NCBI GenBank assembly: GCA_964351495.1
Contig: CAYGOC010000014.1
Location: 1 to 51,833 of the forward strand
Source of the DNA: CAYGOC01 sp964351495
GTDB taxonomy: Bacteria > Chlamydiota > Chlamydiia > Chlamydiales > SM23-39
Reading direction: 5' to 3'
DNA: 51,833 nucleotides
The notes beneath the pieces were generated by a model, which saw only the letters and a list, made by a program, of their open reading frames with translations, was not told the origin of the DNA and made no database searches. The number at the start of each line of letters is the position of its first letter. Positions within the stretch are counted from its first letter, which is position 1. Shown one piece after another: positions 7,785 to 16,687 of the stretch. The translations under genes were made by a program, and so were the position numbers.

Positions 7785-8648
7785 ATGTCTTCTGGCTGGT
7801 TCTCAGAAAGTTACGTTGTAAACAATGGAATTGCAACTCTTCTTTTTTTAGCAACGCTCCTCTTTTCTCGCGTCTTTTTAACCAAAACAATCAGAACCAT
7901 TGATAGACCCTGGAGTGCCGAGCAGAGACTTAGGCTCATAGGGTACGTTCGGAGCTTTTTTTTCGGGATGCTTGTTTTGGGGCTTCTTTACATATGGGGA
8001 GAGCAGGTCCATAATTTTGCCGTCTCTATCTTTGCAATCGCTTTTGCTTTGGTTTTTTCGGTAAAAGAACTTTGTATGTGTGTAAATGGCTCTGTCTTTC
8101 GTTTGAGGGGTAATCTGTACAATTTAGGGGATAGAATTGAAATCAATGGGGTAAGAGGAGAAGTTATTGATATGAACCTTTTATCTACCACAATTTTAGA
8201 AAGTGACTCTCATGGGAAGGGGCACCATCATACAGGAAGGGTTGTCGTTTTCCCTAATAGCTTTGTCATGAATCACTTTGTGGTAAATGAATCTTTTGTA
8301 GACCACTTTTTGTTTCATACGTTAACGGTGCCTTTACACTTTAATGAAGATTGGAAAAAAGCCCAGGAGCTCCTTTTAAGCATTGCTAAAGAAGAGTGTA
8401 CTCCTTATCTGGAAATGGCCAGAAAAAGAGTTTCAGAAGTAGCCCGTCACAAAAGTATCGATTTTCCCTCTGTAGAACCAAGAGTGGTAATCCAAATGCC
8501 GGAACCTTTGAAAATCAACTTGAGCCTCCGTTTCCCGGGTCCTGCCCATTTAAAGGGGAGACTAGAACAGACTATTCTCAGTAGATTTTTAGAACGGTTC
8601 TTCTCTAAAACAGAACAAGATACAGAAGCTCTAAGAGAGCCTTCCTAA
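7785..8648 (+). CDS. MscS-family mechanosensitive ion channel
   Basis: A 287-aa inner-membrane protein. Hydrophobic segments lie near residues 12-30, 48-68 and 75-95. The third is followed by the MscS-type beta domain NLYNLGDRIEINGVRGEVIDMNLLSTTILE, the counterpart of the 'RPFxVGDxIxxxGxxGxVxxI' region. VVFPNSFVMN fits the downstream VxxPNsxl motif. The family releases solutes on osmotic downshock. A His-rich patch (HGKGHHHTGR) interrupts the beta domain. AAGGA is 15 bases before the ATG, farther than usual, so the start is less certain. It is divergent from the coiled-coil gene and convergent with htpG. Confidence 0.85.
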   Translation: MSSGWFSESYVVNNGIATLLFLATLLFSRVFLTKTIRTIDRPWSAEQRLRLIGYVRSFFFGMLVLGLLYIWGEQVHNFAVSIFAIAFALVFSVKELCMCVNGSVFRLRGNLYNLGDRIEINGVRGEVIDMNLLSTTILESDSHGKGHHHTGRVVVFPNSFVMNHFVVNESFVDHFLFHTLTVPLHFNEDWKKAQELLLSIAKEECTPYLEMARKRVSEVARHKSIDFPSVEPRVVIQMPEPLKINLSLRFPGPAHLKGRLEQTILSRFLERFFSKTEQDTEALREPS

Positions 8649-8650
8649 AC

Positions 8651-10456
8651 TTACCTTTCGGTAAGCTCTTCTAAAAGAGACCAGCTGTTTTGCACCAAAG
8701 TTCCAATTTGCTCCGGTTTTATCTCTTTTTGGGAAAGTAAAGAAAGCTCATAAATCTGTCTAAAAAGCTTTTTCGAAAGGTCTGGGTTTTTAGCCCTCAT
8801 TTCAGAGGCCTTCTGCACTAGCTTATGGTTTGTGTTTACTACAAAAGTCTTCTTTAAAGGAAAAGAGAAGTCATTTCCTTGGCTCATTTTGAAGTAGTCG
8901 CTCATCCTCCTTTCTTTCTCATCAAAAGAAAAGATCGCAGGAAGAGAAGAACTGGCTAAACTTTTTGCCTCCACCTCTAAAGAATCTACCTGTAAAGCAG
9001 CCTTCACAAAATCGGCAATGTGACTTGCTTGAGATCTCCCATCCGCTTCTAAAATAGACTTTTCTTTGGAAGGATCTAAAAAGATATCCTGTAAAGAAGC
9101 ATCTACTCTTTGAAAGGTAACCTTCTCTTTTTCTTCTATAAGATTCATAAGAGGAATATCAAAGAAAGGATTCACTATAAGAACGGGAATCTTTTTTTCC
9201 TCAAATACCTGAGATAAAGAAGGGGAGAGCTTGTCGTCTTGCGTATAATAGATTTTGCCGTTTGTTTCTGTAGAAAGGGCCTTATACTTTTCTAAAGAGA
9301 AATGGTTGCCTTGTAAATCTTTCCACAGAAAAATCTCTTTTACCCTTTCGTAGAATTTATCCTCTTGTAGAGCTCCGTATTTTACAATAGGCTCTATATC
9401 AGGCCAAAACTGAGTAAAACTATTTAGGTCGGTTTGAAATAGGTTTTTGAGCTTATCTGCTACTTTTTTTCCAATGTGAGTACCTAACTGCTTCACTTTT
9501 TGATCTGTTTGTAAGTAAGACCTGGAAACATTTAACGGAATGTCAGGACTGTCAATTGCTCCTTGCAAAATTGTTAAAAAATCAGGAAGGAGATCTTTCA
9601 AAGTTTTTGAGACAAAGACCCGATTACAGTAAAGCTGGACTCTCCCTTTAGAAAAATCAAAATGTTTGGCAATTTTAGGAAAATACAAAATCCCTTTTAC
9701 ATGAAAAGGATAGTCTGCCTGAAGATGAACCCAAAAAATAGGATCGGGCTCTAAAGGATATAGCTTATGGTAAAAATCAATATAGTCTTGCTTAGAACAT
9801 TCGGAAGGATTTTTTAACCATAAAGGGGCTTCATGGTTGATCTTTTTTTTATTTAAAAAAATAGGAAACGGTAAAAAAGAGCAGTAAGTTTGCAAAATAG
9901 AAGAGAGTTTGGTCTCATCTAGAAGGTCTTCCGCTTCTTCTTGTAAATAAAGGGTGATTTTGGTTCCCCGTTCTTGTTTTTCTCCCTTTTCGATTGTGTA
10001 CTCAGAAGAGCCGTCACAAGACCAAAATACAGCAGTAGCCTCTTTCTTATAAGAGAGAGTCTCTATTTCTACTTTAGAAGAGACCATAAAAGAAGAGTAA
10101 AATCCCAGACCAAAATGGCCAATCATTTCCTCTTTTTTTTGGTACTTTTCTGCAAACTCTTGCGCTCCGGAAAAAGCAATTTGCGCTATATATTTTTCTA
10201 CCTCTTCATCAAGCATTCCAATCCCGGTATCAGAAAAGGTTAGTGTTTTTTTCTCTTTGTCAATGTCAATAGCAATTTCAAAAGAGCTCTCTTCTAAATT
10301 TAAGTGCTCTTGCTTGTTTAAAATCTTTAACTTAGAAAGGGCGTCTGTTGCATTAGAGACAAGCTCTCTTACAAAAATATCCCTTTCAGAATAGAGCCAC
10401 TTTTTAATGATAGGTAAGATGTTTTCGCTGTGAATCTTTACATGTTTTTGTGCCAT
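8651..10456 (-). CDS. htpG: Hsp90-family chaperone HtpG
   Basis: A 601-aa cytosolic ATP-dependent chaperone. The N-terminal GHKL ATPase domain shows ELVSNATDALSK (about residue 31), DTGIGM and GHFGLGFYSSFMV (ATP lid region). The middle domain has the catalytic-loop arginine region NVSRSYLQ, and a C-terminal dimerisation domain follows. Length is close to E. coli HtpG (624 aa). It begins two bases after the stop of the transporter gene on the same strand, so the two form an operon. Confidence 0.96.
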   Translation of the reverse strand: MAQKHVKIHSENILPIIKKWLYSERDIFVRELVSNATDALSKLKILNKQEHLNLEESSFEIAIDIDKEKKTLTFSDTGIGMLDEEVEKYIAQIAFSGAQEFAEKYQKKEEMIGHFGLGFYSSFMVSSKVEIETLSYKKEATAVFWSCDGSSEYTIEKGEKQERGTKITLYLQEEAEDLLDETKLSSILQTYCSFLPFPIFLNKKKINHEAPLWLKNPSECSKQDYIDFYHKLYPLEPDPIFWVHLQADYPFHVKGILYFPKIAKHFDFSKGRVQLYCNRVFVSKTLKDLLPDFLTILQGAIDSPDIPLNVSRSYLQTDQKVKQLGTHIGKKVADKLKNLFQTDLNSFTQFWPDIEPIVKYGALQEDKFYERVKEIFLWKDLQGNHFSLEKYKALSTETNGKIYYTQDDKLSPSLSQVFEEKKIPVLIVNPFFDIPLMNLIEEKEKVTFQRVDASLQDIFLDPSKEKSILEADGRSQASHIADFVKAALQVDSLEVEAKSLASSSLPAIFSFDEKERRMSDYFKMSQGNDFSFPLKKTFVVNTNHKLVQKASEMRAKNPDLSKKLFRQIYELSLLSQKEIKPEQIGTLVQNSWSLLEELTER

Positions 10457-10458
10457 AA

Positions 10459-11835
10459 CTAACTAAACCACCGGTTAATATCAATAACTTTTGCTTCTTG
10501 TAAAATAATGATGAAAACGCCTACGGGTGCAGCCCATCTTATTAAGAAAAACCAAAGCTTTAACCCTTTACCCAAACTAGTCCCTTTTAAGTACTCATCT
10601 TTGGCTATTTTCTTATCCATAAACCAACCCACAAAAAGAGCTACAAAAAGGCCCGAAAGGGGCATCATCCAACTTCCTGTTAAATAGTTTAACGTTTCAA
10701 AAAAGGTTTTTCCGTAGATAACTTTCCACTCCGGAAAAATAGCTTCAGACCCTGACAAAGCAGAAGGGATTCCAAATAAAAAAGCAGCAAGACCAGAAAG
10801 AAGAACCGCTTTTTTTCTAGACCACTCAAAAACTTCCATAAGGTTAGAAACAACAACTTCCAATATGGAAATAGAAGAGGTTAAAGCAGCAAAGACAAAC
10901 AAGATAAAAAAGGTAGTCGACAAAAGAAGAGAAGCGGGAAGCTCAGAAAACAAGATGGGAAGAGTCTGAAATACAAGGCCGGGGCCGGACGAAGGCTCTA
11001 AACCAAAGGAGAAAACAATAGGAAAAATCATTAAAGCTGCAAAAAGGGAAACCAAAGCAGAAACTATAGCTATGATAAACCCTGTTTTGGGAATATCCGT
11101 ATTGGGTTTCATGTAACTTCCATAGGTTATAATGATCCCAAGACCAATACTCAAAGTCCAAAAAGACATTCCTAAAGCGTCTAAAACAGCACTGCTCGAT
11201 AGCTTATTAAAAGAGGGGTACAAAGTAAAGTGAGCGGCTTTGGAAAATCCGGGAAGGGTGGTAGAAAAAACAAACATACCAAAAAGGATCACTAAAAGAG
11301 CCGGCGTTAAGATTTTACTCCATTTTTCAATTCCTTTTCGAACTCCTCCAAAAACAACCCCTATCGTCATTAACATAAAGATAAAATGCCAAAAAAGGCT
11401 CATTTCAGAAGATTTATATACAAGATCAAATACTTGGCTAATCTGATCAGGGGTCTTTCCTAGAGTAAATTGGTTCAAAGACATGAAAGTGTAGTTGACG
11501 GCCCAGCCTGCTACCACGCTGTAGTACGATAAAACTAAAAAATTGGTAACAACATTTAACCATCCTGCCATTTTCCAGTTGCTGTTTGGCTTAGCAAGAC
11601 TTTGATACGAATTTATCGCACCTTTCTGGGTTGACCTTCCTATTACCAGCTCTGCGATAAAGACAGGAATCCCAATAAAGAAGGTAAAGGCAAGATATAA
11701 AATAACAAAGGCGCCTCCACCATTTTGTCCAATAATATAAGGGAATCTCCAAAGACTTCCCAGGCCAATAGCAGAGCCTGCTGTGGCCATGATAAAACCT
11801 AATTTGGATCCCCAATGTTCTCTTTGCTTTGTCAT
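10459..11835 (-). CDS. Neurotransmitter:sodium symporter (NSS)-family transporter
   Basis: A 458-aa inner-membrane transporter with about 11-12 hydrophobic segments. The first segment carries the family signature: GSAIGLGSLWRFPYIIGQNGGGAF, here split as GSAIGLGSLWRFP and GQNGGGAF. These are the Na+/substrate-binding unwound helix and the conserved GNxWRFPY region. Bacterial members (LeuT, MhsT, TnaT) take up amino acids with Na+, and Chlamydia has one such protein. It is immediately upstream of htpG. The start ATG 11835 leaves the family's N-terminal WGSKLGFI intact. The substrate cannot be told from sequence. Confidence 0.92.
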   Translation of the reverse strand: MTKQREHWGSKLGFIMATAGSAIGLGSLWRFPYIIGQNGGGAFVILYLAFTFFIGIPVFIAELVIGRSTQKGAINSYQSLAKPNSNWKMAGWLNVVTNFLVLSYYSVVAGWAVNYTFMSLNQFTLGKTPDQISQVFDLVYKSSEMSLFWHFIFMLMTIGVVFGGVRKGIEKWSKILTPALLVILFGMFVFSTTLPGFSKAAHFTLYPSFNKLSSSAVLDALGMSFWTLSIGLGIIITYGSYMKPNTDIPKTGFIIAIVSALVSLFAALMIFPIVFSFGLEPSSGPGLVFQTLPILFSELPASLLLSTTFFILFVFAALTSSISILEVVVSNLMEVFEWSRKKAVLLSGLAAFLFGIPSALSGSEAIFPEWKVIYGKTFFETLNYLTGSWMMPLSGLFVALFVGWFMDKKIAKDEYLKGTSLGKGLKLWFFLIRWAAPVGVFIIILQEAKVIDINRWFS

Positions 11836-12222
11836 AAAAGTTTTTATACCAAGTAAAACTTAAGCAATCTGAAAAGGCCATATTATCATCTCCCAAGGTT
11901 AATAGGCGAGGGGAAATATTGAAGGGAAAAAAGAGTCTGTAAACCTTATTTTCCATAAAAAAAGGGTATAGCAAGAAAATTTTTTCTCCTTTACCAAAAG
12001 GCGGTGGCAAGGGGAGATATCTACATGGGGGTAGGGGGTGGTACAAACCTAAAAATCTGAATAAAAGTGGGGTGTTTAACTCTGGAAGGAGGGTTTAGAT
12101 TTTTATTCGCGAAAAATGGACTGTTTAGTGTCTAAATTTATCAAAAAATAGCCAGTGTGTGTTGCTGTATTTATATGAAAATGGGACTTTTGAATGCATT
12201 TCCCAGAATAATTATCTCAAGT
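11836..12222. other. Gene-free stretch with a G-rich block
   Basis: No convincing gene is seen in these 387 bases. The notable part is 11990-12050, where an imperfect inverted repeat (CTCCTTTACC ... GGTGGCAAGGGGAG) is followed by G-runs (GGGGGTAGGGGGTGG). A long reverse frame across it (11591-12046) encodes an implausible proline/cysteine-rich peptide and mostly overlaps the transporter gene. The rest is AT-rich and probably includes the leader of the transporter-htpG operon and the 3' end of the upstream gene's transcript. Confidence 0.5.
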
Positions 12223-13344
12223 TTATTGCATGGAAGGCGGCTCAGAAAAAGAACTCAGAAGAGATTGTAATTCTTTACTTATTTTAAAGTTTGCTTCTAC
12301 AAGGGTAGCAAAGCCCTTTAAGATAGAACTTAAAGAACTTTCTGTTGAAATTAGGTCTCCATAAGAAGATTTTAAGAGCATTCCTAAAACAGAGACTGCA
12401 TAACTGGCGGAAAAGGAGAAGGTAAAGAAGAGGTAAGCGCAAAATAAAGCATCTACAACAGGAGAGACTCTTTCTTGTACAGACTTGCTTTGCAGGCAAA
12501 TTACAGATAGAAGCTCTCCTGCTAGAATGATAAGGATAGAATGAGAAAGAACCGGAGTTAAAAAAGAGAGATAGGCTAAATACAGCAGGGAAGATCCATA
12601 AAGAAGCTGAGTAAAGTGGGCTAAGATAGAGGTGTTGGTAAGGGAAAAATAGAAAGAAAGAAGCTTTTCTAGAGGTTGCAGATTTTCTGTAATAAATTTT
12701 TTTATATGATAAGGATAGTAGGTGAGGTCTTTCAGGATCACATACGTCATCAAGGGAAAGCTAAAATTATTTACTAGTAAGATAGCTTTTTCATTTTTAA
12801 AGGCCTGGATCTCTTCTATGTTATCCGTAAATGTTATAAAAAACTCCCCTTTCTCCTCTTGTGTAGTAGGTTCTTTTTGCAATATAGGGGTCTCTAAAAA
12901 AGAGGAAAGAGTTTGAATAAGAGCTTCTTCTGAATTTTCGAGTCGTAGCTTTTGTAATTGTTCTTGGGCCTCTTCCTTTAATTCTGCAAGAAACGTTTCA
13001 TAGGCGCTAGCTCCTTTGTTTTCAAACATAGCAAATAAAGGAAAAATAAGGAGGGATGCTATAAAGTGGACGGAAGAGGCTATTTCAAATAAAGGGCATA
13101 GATCTTTGGAAATAAGATGTGCTTTTTGTGCTATAGGATTTGGAGCTAAAGAAAGAACTGCTTCATTTACTCTGTTTAACTTGTCCCAAAAATAGGTGGT
13201 GTAAAAAGAGAAATAGGAAAAGTCCTCTTTAGGCTTGGGAAATGCGCTAGAAGCGTTCAAAAGACTATCCCAAGAGGTCTGCCCCAAGGGAGACTGGAGG
13301 TTTTTAGATACGCTTCTATATGTTGAATAGCAAAAATTTAGCAT
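12223..13344 (-). CDS. Unknown membrane protein, 373 aa
   Basis: Not recognised. The N-terminal about 80 residues are polar and aromatic. One hydrophobic segment lies near 88-107 (IASSVHFIASLLIFPLFAMF). An acidic/Gln-rich helical part follows (110-170), then a second membrane region of several segments near 245-285 and 300-325. There is no signal peptide. The paired hydrophobic segments and lack of relatives I can name would suit a lineage-specific membrane or inclusion-membrane candidate, but that is inference. It has an AT-rich leader with a predicted promoter and no clear Shine-Dalgarno sequence. It is divergent from nadE. Confidence 0.7.
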   Translation of the reverse strand: MLNFCYSTYRSVSKNLQSPLGQTSWDSLLNASSAFPKPKEDFSYFSFYTTYFWDKLNRVNEAVLSLAPNPIAQKAHLISKDLCPLFEIASSVHFIASLLIFPLFAMFENKGASAYETFLAELKEEAQEQLQKLRLENSEEALIQTLSSFLETPILQKEPTTQEEKGEFFITFTDNIEEIQAFKNEKAILLVNNFSFPLMTYVILKDLTYYPYHIKKFITENLQPLEKLLSFYFSLTNTSILAHFTQLLYGSSLLYLAYLSFLTPVLSHSILIILAGELLSVICLQSKSVQERVSPVVDALFCAYLFFTFSFSASYAVSVLGMLLKSSYGDLISTESSLSSILKGFATLVEANFKISKELQSLLSSFSEPPSMQ

Positions 13345-13378
13345 GCTTAATCTTGATTTTTTTTAATAAACTAGGGAC

Positions 13379-13407
13379 ATTTTAAACTTTTTATTAAATA
13401 AAATAAA
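13379..13407 (-). promoter_or_regulatory. Predicted promoter of the unknown membrane-protein gene
   Basis: On the minus strand TTTATT (13402-13407), 17 bp, TAAAAT (13379-13384). The leader to ATG 13344 is about 28 nt. It shares the TTTAnT/17-bp layout seen before several other lineage-specific genes here. Confidence 0.4.
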
Positions 13408-13417
13408 CTTTTAATTT

Positions 13418-13447
13418 TTGTTAATATAAACAGTGTGTAAATAAAAT
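13418..13447 (+). promoter_or_regulatory. Possible promoter of nadE
   Basis: TTGTTA (13418-13423), 18 bp, TAAAAT (13442-13447) on the plus strand. The implied leader would be only about 10 nt before ATG 13464, which is short, so this is tentative. It overlaps the divergent promoter region of the membrane-protein gene. Confidence 0.3.
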
Positions 13448-13463
13448 ATTTTAAAGAGATTTT

Positions 13464-15101
13464 ATGAAGGTTTGTTTGTGCCAGTGTAACCCTATTGTCG
13501 CTGATTTTGAGGGGAATTTCAAAAAAATAGGGGGTTTTTTAGAAAAAGCCCGGGAAAAACAGGTAGATATCGTTGTTTTCCCTGAAATGGCTGTATGTGG
13601 CTATCCTCCTAAGGACCTCGTTTTTCAAAAAAAGTTTTGTCAAAAAACAGAAGAGGTTTTAGAAAAAATAGCTCCTCTTACTAAGGGGTGTATGGTTGTT
13701 GTCGGAGCAATAAGGGAGGCTTCTTCCTACCGGGAAAAAAAGCTCTTTAATACGGCAGCTATTTTCATAGAAGGAAAACTAGTAGGGTTTAAAGATAAAA
13801 CCCTCCTTCCCAGCTATGATGTGTTTGATGAGAGGAGATATTTTGAGGTAGGTGAAGGAGAAACAGTCTTTTCCTATAAGGATAAAAAAATAGGGGTCTT
13901 AATCTGTGAAGATATTTGGGGCCTTTCTGAAGAGCTTGTTTTCTCTAAATACCAAAAAGATCCTGTAAAAGAGCTAGCTTTGCAAGAATTAGACTTAGTA
14001 ATCAATATCTCCGCTTCTCCCTATCACTTTGATAAAATGAAAAGCAGAATGCAGCTTTTTTCCTCCTGCGTAGAAAAATTACAGGCTCCATTTGCTTTTT
14101 GTAATCAGGTAGGAGCTAATGATGATCTTGTTTTTGACGGCTATAGTCTTTTTATGAATGAAGAAAAAAAAGTCACAGCTTTAGCAAAAGGATTTAAAGA
14201 GGATCTTGTTGTGGTTGATTTTTCTGAAAAACCAAAAGAGCTCTCTATTTCTTTTGATCCTATGGAAGATCTGTTTTCTGCTTTGGTTTTAGGGATTAGA
14301 GATTATTTTTTCAAGCAAGGTTTTCATAAAGCACTACTGGGACTTTCAGGAGGGATAGACTCTGCTTTAGTAGCTTCTTTGGCTAAAGAAGCTTTAGGAG
14401 GTAAAAACGTAGAAGCTTTTTTTCTACCCTCTCGGTTTACCTCTTCTCAAAGTACGGAAGAGGTGAAAAAACTTACCAAAAATCTATCCATAAAATTAAC
14501 TACGATCTCTATAGATTCTACTTTTTCTCATCTGTTACAGATAGCAAGTCCCCATTTTTCAGACACCTCTTTTGGTCTTACAGAAGAAAACCTGCAAGCT
14601 AGAATACGGGGCACTCTTTTGATGGCTTTTTCTAACAAAACGGGAGCTATCTTATTAAATGCTTCTAACAAAAGTGAAATGGCAATGGGATACTCTACCT
14701 TATATGGGGATATGTGTGGAGGCCTTGGAGTGATTCAGGATTTAACTAAGACCAAAGTATATGAACTAGCAAGATGGCTGTCAGAAAAAAAGGGGGAGAT
14801 CCCTCTTTCTTTAATAGAAAGAGCTCCTACTGCGGAGCTTAGAGAAAATCAAAAAGATGAAGATACACTCCCTCCTTACGAGGTATTAGATCCGATTATA
14901 GAAGACTACGAAGAAAACCTTCTCTCTATCCAACAAATAGCAAAAAAACAAAACCAAAAGATCTCTTTTATAGAAGAGATCATAAAAACCATAAGAAAAG
15001 CAGAATACAAAAGAAGGCAAGCTCCTATAGGGATTCGGGTAACAAAAAGAGACTTTTCCAATGGTAGGAGAATTCCTATAGTGGAAAAACTGGAAGGTTG
15101 A
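13464..15101 (+). CDS. nadE: Glutamine-dependent NAD+ synthetase
   Basis: A 545-aa two-domain enzyme converting nicotinate adenine dinucleotide to NAD+ with ATP and glutamine. The N-terminal nitrilase-type glutaminase domain shows its triad: Glu in FPEMAVCGYP (about residue 41), Lys in KDKTLLP (about 112) and Cys in LICEDIW (about 149). The C-terminal synthetase domain has the ATP P-loop GLSGGIDSA (about 293), then NASNKSEMAMGYSTLYGDM and the late KRRQAPIG. Length is standard for the fused form. Classical Chlamydia species depend on host NAD, so this gene points to a lineage with wider cofactor synthesis. It is convergent with epmA, 11 bases apart. Confidence 0.96.
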   Translation: MKVCLCQCNPIVADFEGNFKKIGGFLEKAREKQVDIVVFPEMAVCGYPPKDLVFQKKFCQKTEEVLEKIAPLTKGCMVVVGAIREASSYREKKLFNTAAIFIEGKLVGFKDKTLLPSYDVFDERRYFEVGEGETVFSYKDKKIGVLICEDIWGLSEELVFSKYQKDPVKELALQELDLVINISASPYHFDKMKSRMQLFSSCVEKLQAPFAFCNQVGANDDLVFDGYSLFMNEEKKVTALAKGFKEDLVVVDFSEKPKELSISFDPMEDLFSALVLGIRDYFFKQGFHKALLGLSGGIDSALVASLAKEALGGKNVEAFFLPSRFTSSQSTEEVKKLTKNLSIKLTTISIDSTFSHLLQIASPHFSDTSFGLTEENLQARIRGTLLMAFSNKTGAILLNASNKSEMAMGYSTLYGDMCGGLGVIQDLTKTKVYELARWLSEKKGEIPLSLIERAPTAELRENQKDEDTLPPYEVLDPIIEDYEENLLSIQQIAKKQNQKISFIEEIIKTIRKAEYKRRQAPIGIRVTKRDFSNGRRIPIVEKLEG

Positions 15102-15112
15102 ATTTTTGGTTT

Positions 15113-16030
15113 TTAAAACTGAACTTCTTGGATAGAGGCAGCTTTATGCTTGAGCATAAAAATCCTATCGAATCCTACAGATACACCGGAGCAAGGAGGG
15201 AGCTTGTCTAAAGACTCTAAAAAAGAGTTGTCTATCGGATAGGGGGCTTTTCCCAACAGTTTTCTTTTTGTATTTTCCTCTAAAAATCGCTTTTTTTGCA
15301 CAAAACTATCTGTCAGTTCCTCATAGCCATTGGCTAGTTCTAACTGGTTATAATAGATCTCAAAACGAAGAGCTACGGTTTCTCCTTTTTTTTGGGTTAC
15401 TGTAGCTAGTGCTGCCTGAGAAGGAGGAAACTCTTCTAAGATAGTAAAAGCCTCCTTAGAAAACTGCGGCTCTATAAAATGGGTAAGAAGAAGCTGTAAA
15501 TAAAAGTCTTTTTCCTCTCCTTCAAAGTTAAGTCCTTTTTCCTTACAAAGCTTTTGCAAGGCTTCTTTTGATATAGAAAAAGGATCAATATCTAAATGGG
15601 TCAAAAAGGCTTGTTTATAACTTAGGGTATAACACGGTTTTTCAGGTAAAAAAAGAGAGAGATACTCATAGGTCTCTTTTTGCAGCTTTTCTAAAGAAAA
15701 GCCTTTTCGGTACCATTCTACCATAGTAAATTCTAAGCTGTGATTTTTTCCTTCCTCTTCTTCTCGAAACACATGACCTAAAAAATATAGATCTTCAAAG
15801 CCGGAGGAGAGGAGCTTTTTTAAGTGATATTCCGGGGAGCTGTGAAGGTATTTCCCTTTTTTTGTTTCTACTAGATCAATAAAGGCATCTAAAGAAGGAA
15901 AAGAGAGTAAAGAAGGGGAGTCCACCTCTAAAAGGCCCCTTTTTTCAAAAAACGCTCTTGTCTTTTTTAGCATATAAGAGCGGTCTTTTAAGATAGAAAT
16001 GGGAAAAAGAGAGGGCTTATCTGTATGCAA
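15113..16030 (-). CDS. epmA: EF-P lysine ligase EpmA (PoxA/GenX; lysyl-tRNA synthetase-like)
   Basis: A 305-aa homologue of the lysyl-tRNA synthetase catalytic core without the anticodon-binding domain. Class-II motifs are visible: motif 1 region (PSLLSFPSLDAFID), motif 2 (LGHVFREEEEG then HSLEFTMVEWYR) and motif 3 (SGVSVGFDRIFML). Members attach beta-lysine to a conserved lysine of EF-P. It follows the EF-P gene by two bases on the same strand, which supports the partner. The EpmB lysine aminomutase is not in the window. Confidence 0.92.
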   Translation of the reverse strand: MHTDKPSLFPISILKDRSYMLKKTRAFFEKRGLLEVDSPSLLSFPSLDAFIDLVETKKGKYLHSSPEYHLKKLLSSGFEDLYFLGHVFREEEEGKNHSLEFTMVEWYRKGFSLEKLQKETYEYLSLFLPEKPCYTLSYKQAFLTHLDIDPFSISKEALQKLCKEKGLNFEGEEKDFYLQLLLTHFIEPQFSKEAFTILEEFPPSQAALATVTQKKGETVALRFEIYYNQLELANGYEELTDSFVQKKRFLEENTKRKLLGKAPYPIDNSFLESLDKLPPCSGVSVGFDRIFMLKHKAASIQEVQF

Positions 16031-16032
16031 AG

Positions 16033-16602
16033 CTACACTCTGGAGACGTATTCACCCGTTCTGGTATCTACTTTTATCATCTCCTCTTCTTGTATGAATA
16101 TAGGAACCTGGATTTTTGCTCCCGTTTCTAAAACAGCCGGTTTTAAAACTCTTCCTGAGGCGGTATCTCCTCTTACTCCCGGTGCTGTCTCTGTGATTTT
16201 AAGCTCCATAAAGGTAGGAGGAATGAGATCTATAGCGTTTCCTTCAAAAAAAATGATCTCATACACGAGATCTTCTTTTAGCCAGTCTCTGCTTTTTTGG
16301 ATGATTTCAGAAGGGATAAAAACCTGATCAAAAGTCTCCTCATCCATAAAAACATAGCTTTCTCCATCTTGATATAGATAGCGCATGTTTTTCTCTTCCA
16401 CATCTGCTAAAGAAATCTTTTCCCCGGATTTGTAGGTTTTTTCTACTACTCTAGAGGTAAGCAAGTTTTTTACTCGAATGCGGTTAAAGGCTTGCCCCTT
16501 CCCCGGCTTTACAAATTCATTGCTCACTACTACAAAGGGGACTTTATCAATCTCTAATTTCATGCCCGGTTTTATGTCGTTTGTAGGAAGTTGCTGCGCC
16601 AT
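16033..16602 (-). CDS. efp: Translation elongation factor P
   Basis: A 189-aa ribosomal factor that relieves stalling at consecutive prolines. The N-terminal KOW-like domain has the loop KPGKGQAF with Lys35, the position modified by EpmA. The OB domains end with the EF-P signature TAPGVRGDTASGRVLKPA and KVDTRTGEYVSRV. Length is standard. AGGAG upstream of ATG 16602 supports the start. Co-transcribed with epmA. Confidence 0.97.
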   Translation of the reverse strand: MAQQLPTNDIKPGMKLEIDKVPFVVVSNEFVKPGKGQAFNRIRVKNLLTSRVVEKTYKSGEKISLADVEEKNMRYLYQDGESYVFMDEETFDQVFIPSEIIQKSRDWLKEDLVYEIIFFEGNAIDLIPPTFMELKITETAPGVRGDTASGRVLKPAVLETGAKIQVPIFIQEEEMIKVDTRTGEYVSRV

Positions 16603-16687
16603 CTTATTTCTCCTAAAAAGAGGTTTTATCTGTTCAGGATACCACGAGGGAAAATAAAGCAGGATACTTTTCTTGATGTAGATTTTC

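Noticed and set aside
11591..12046. Reverse-strand frame of 151 aa upstream of the transporter gene
   Set aside because: It overlaps the transporter for most of its length in another frame, and its product is proline/cysteine/tyrosine-rich with no coherent fold. It crosses the G-rich repeat block.
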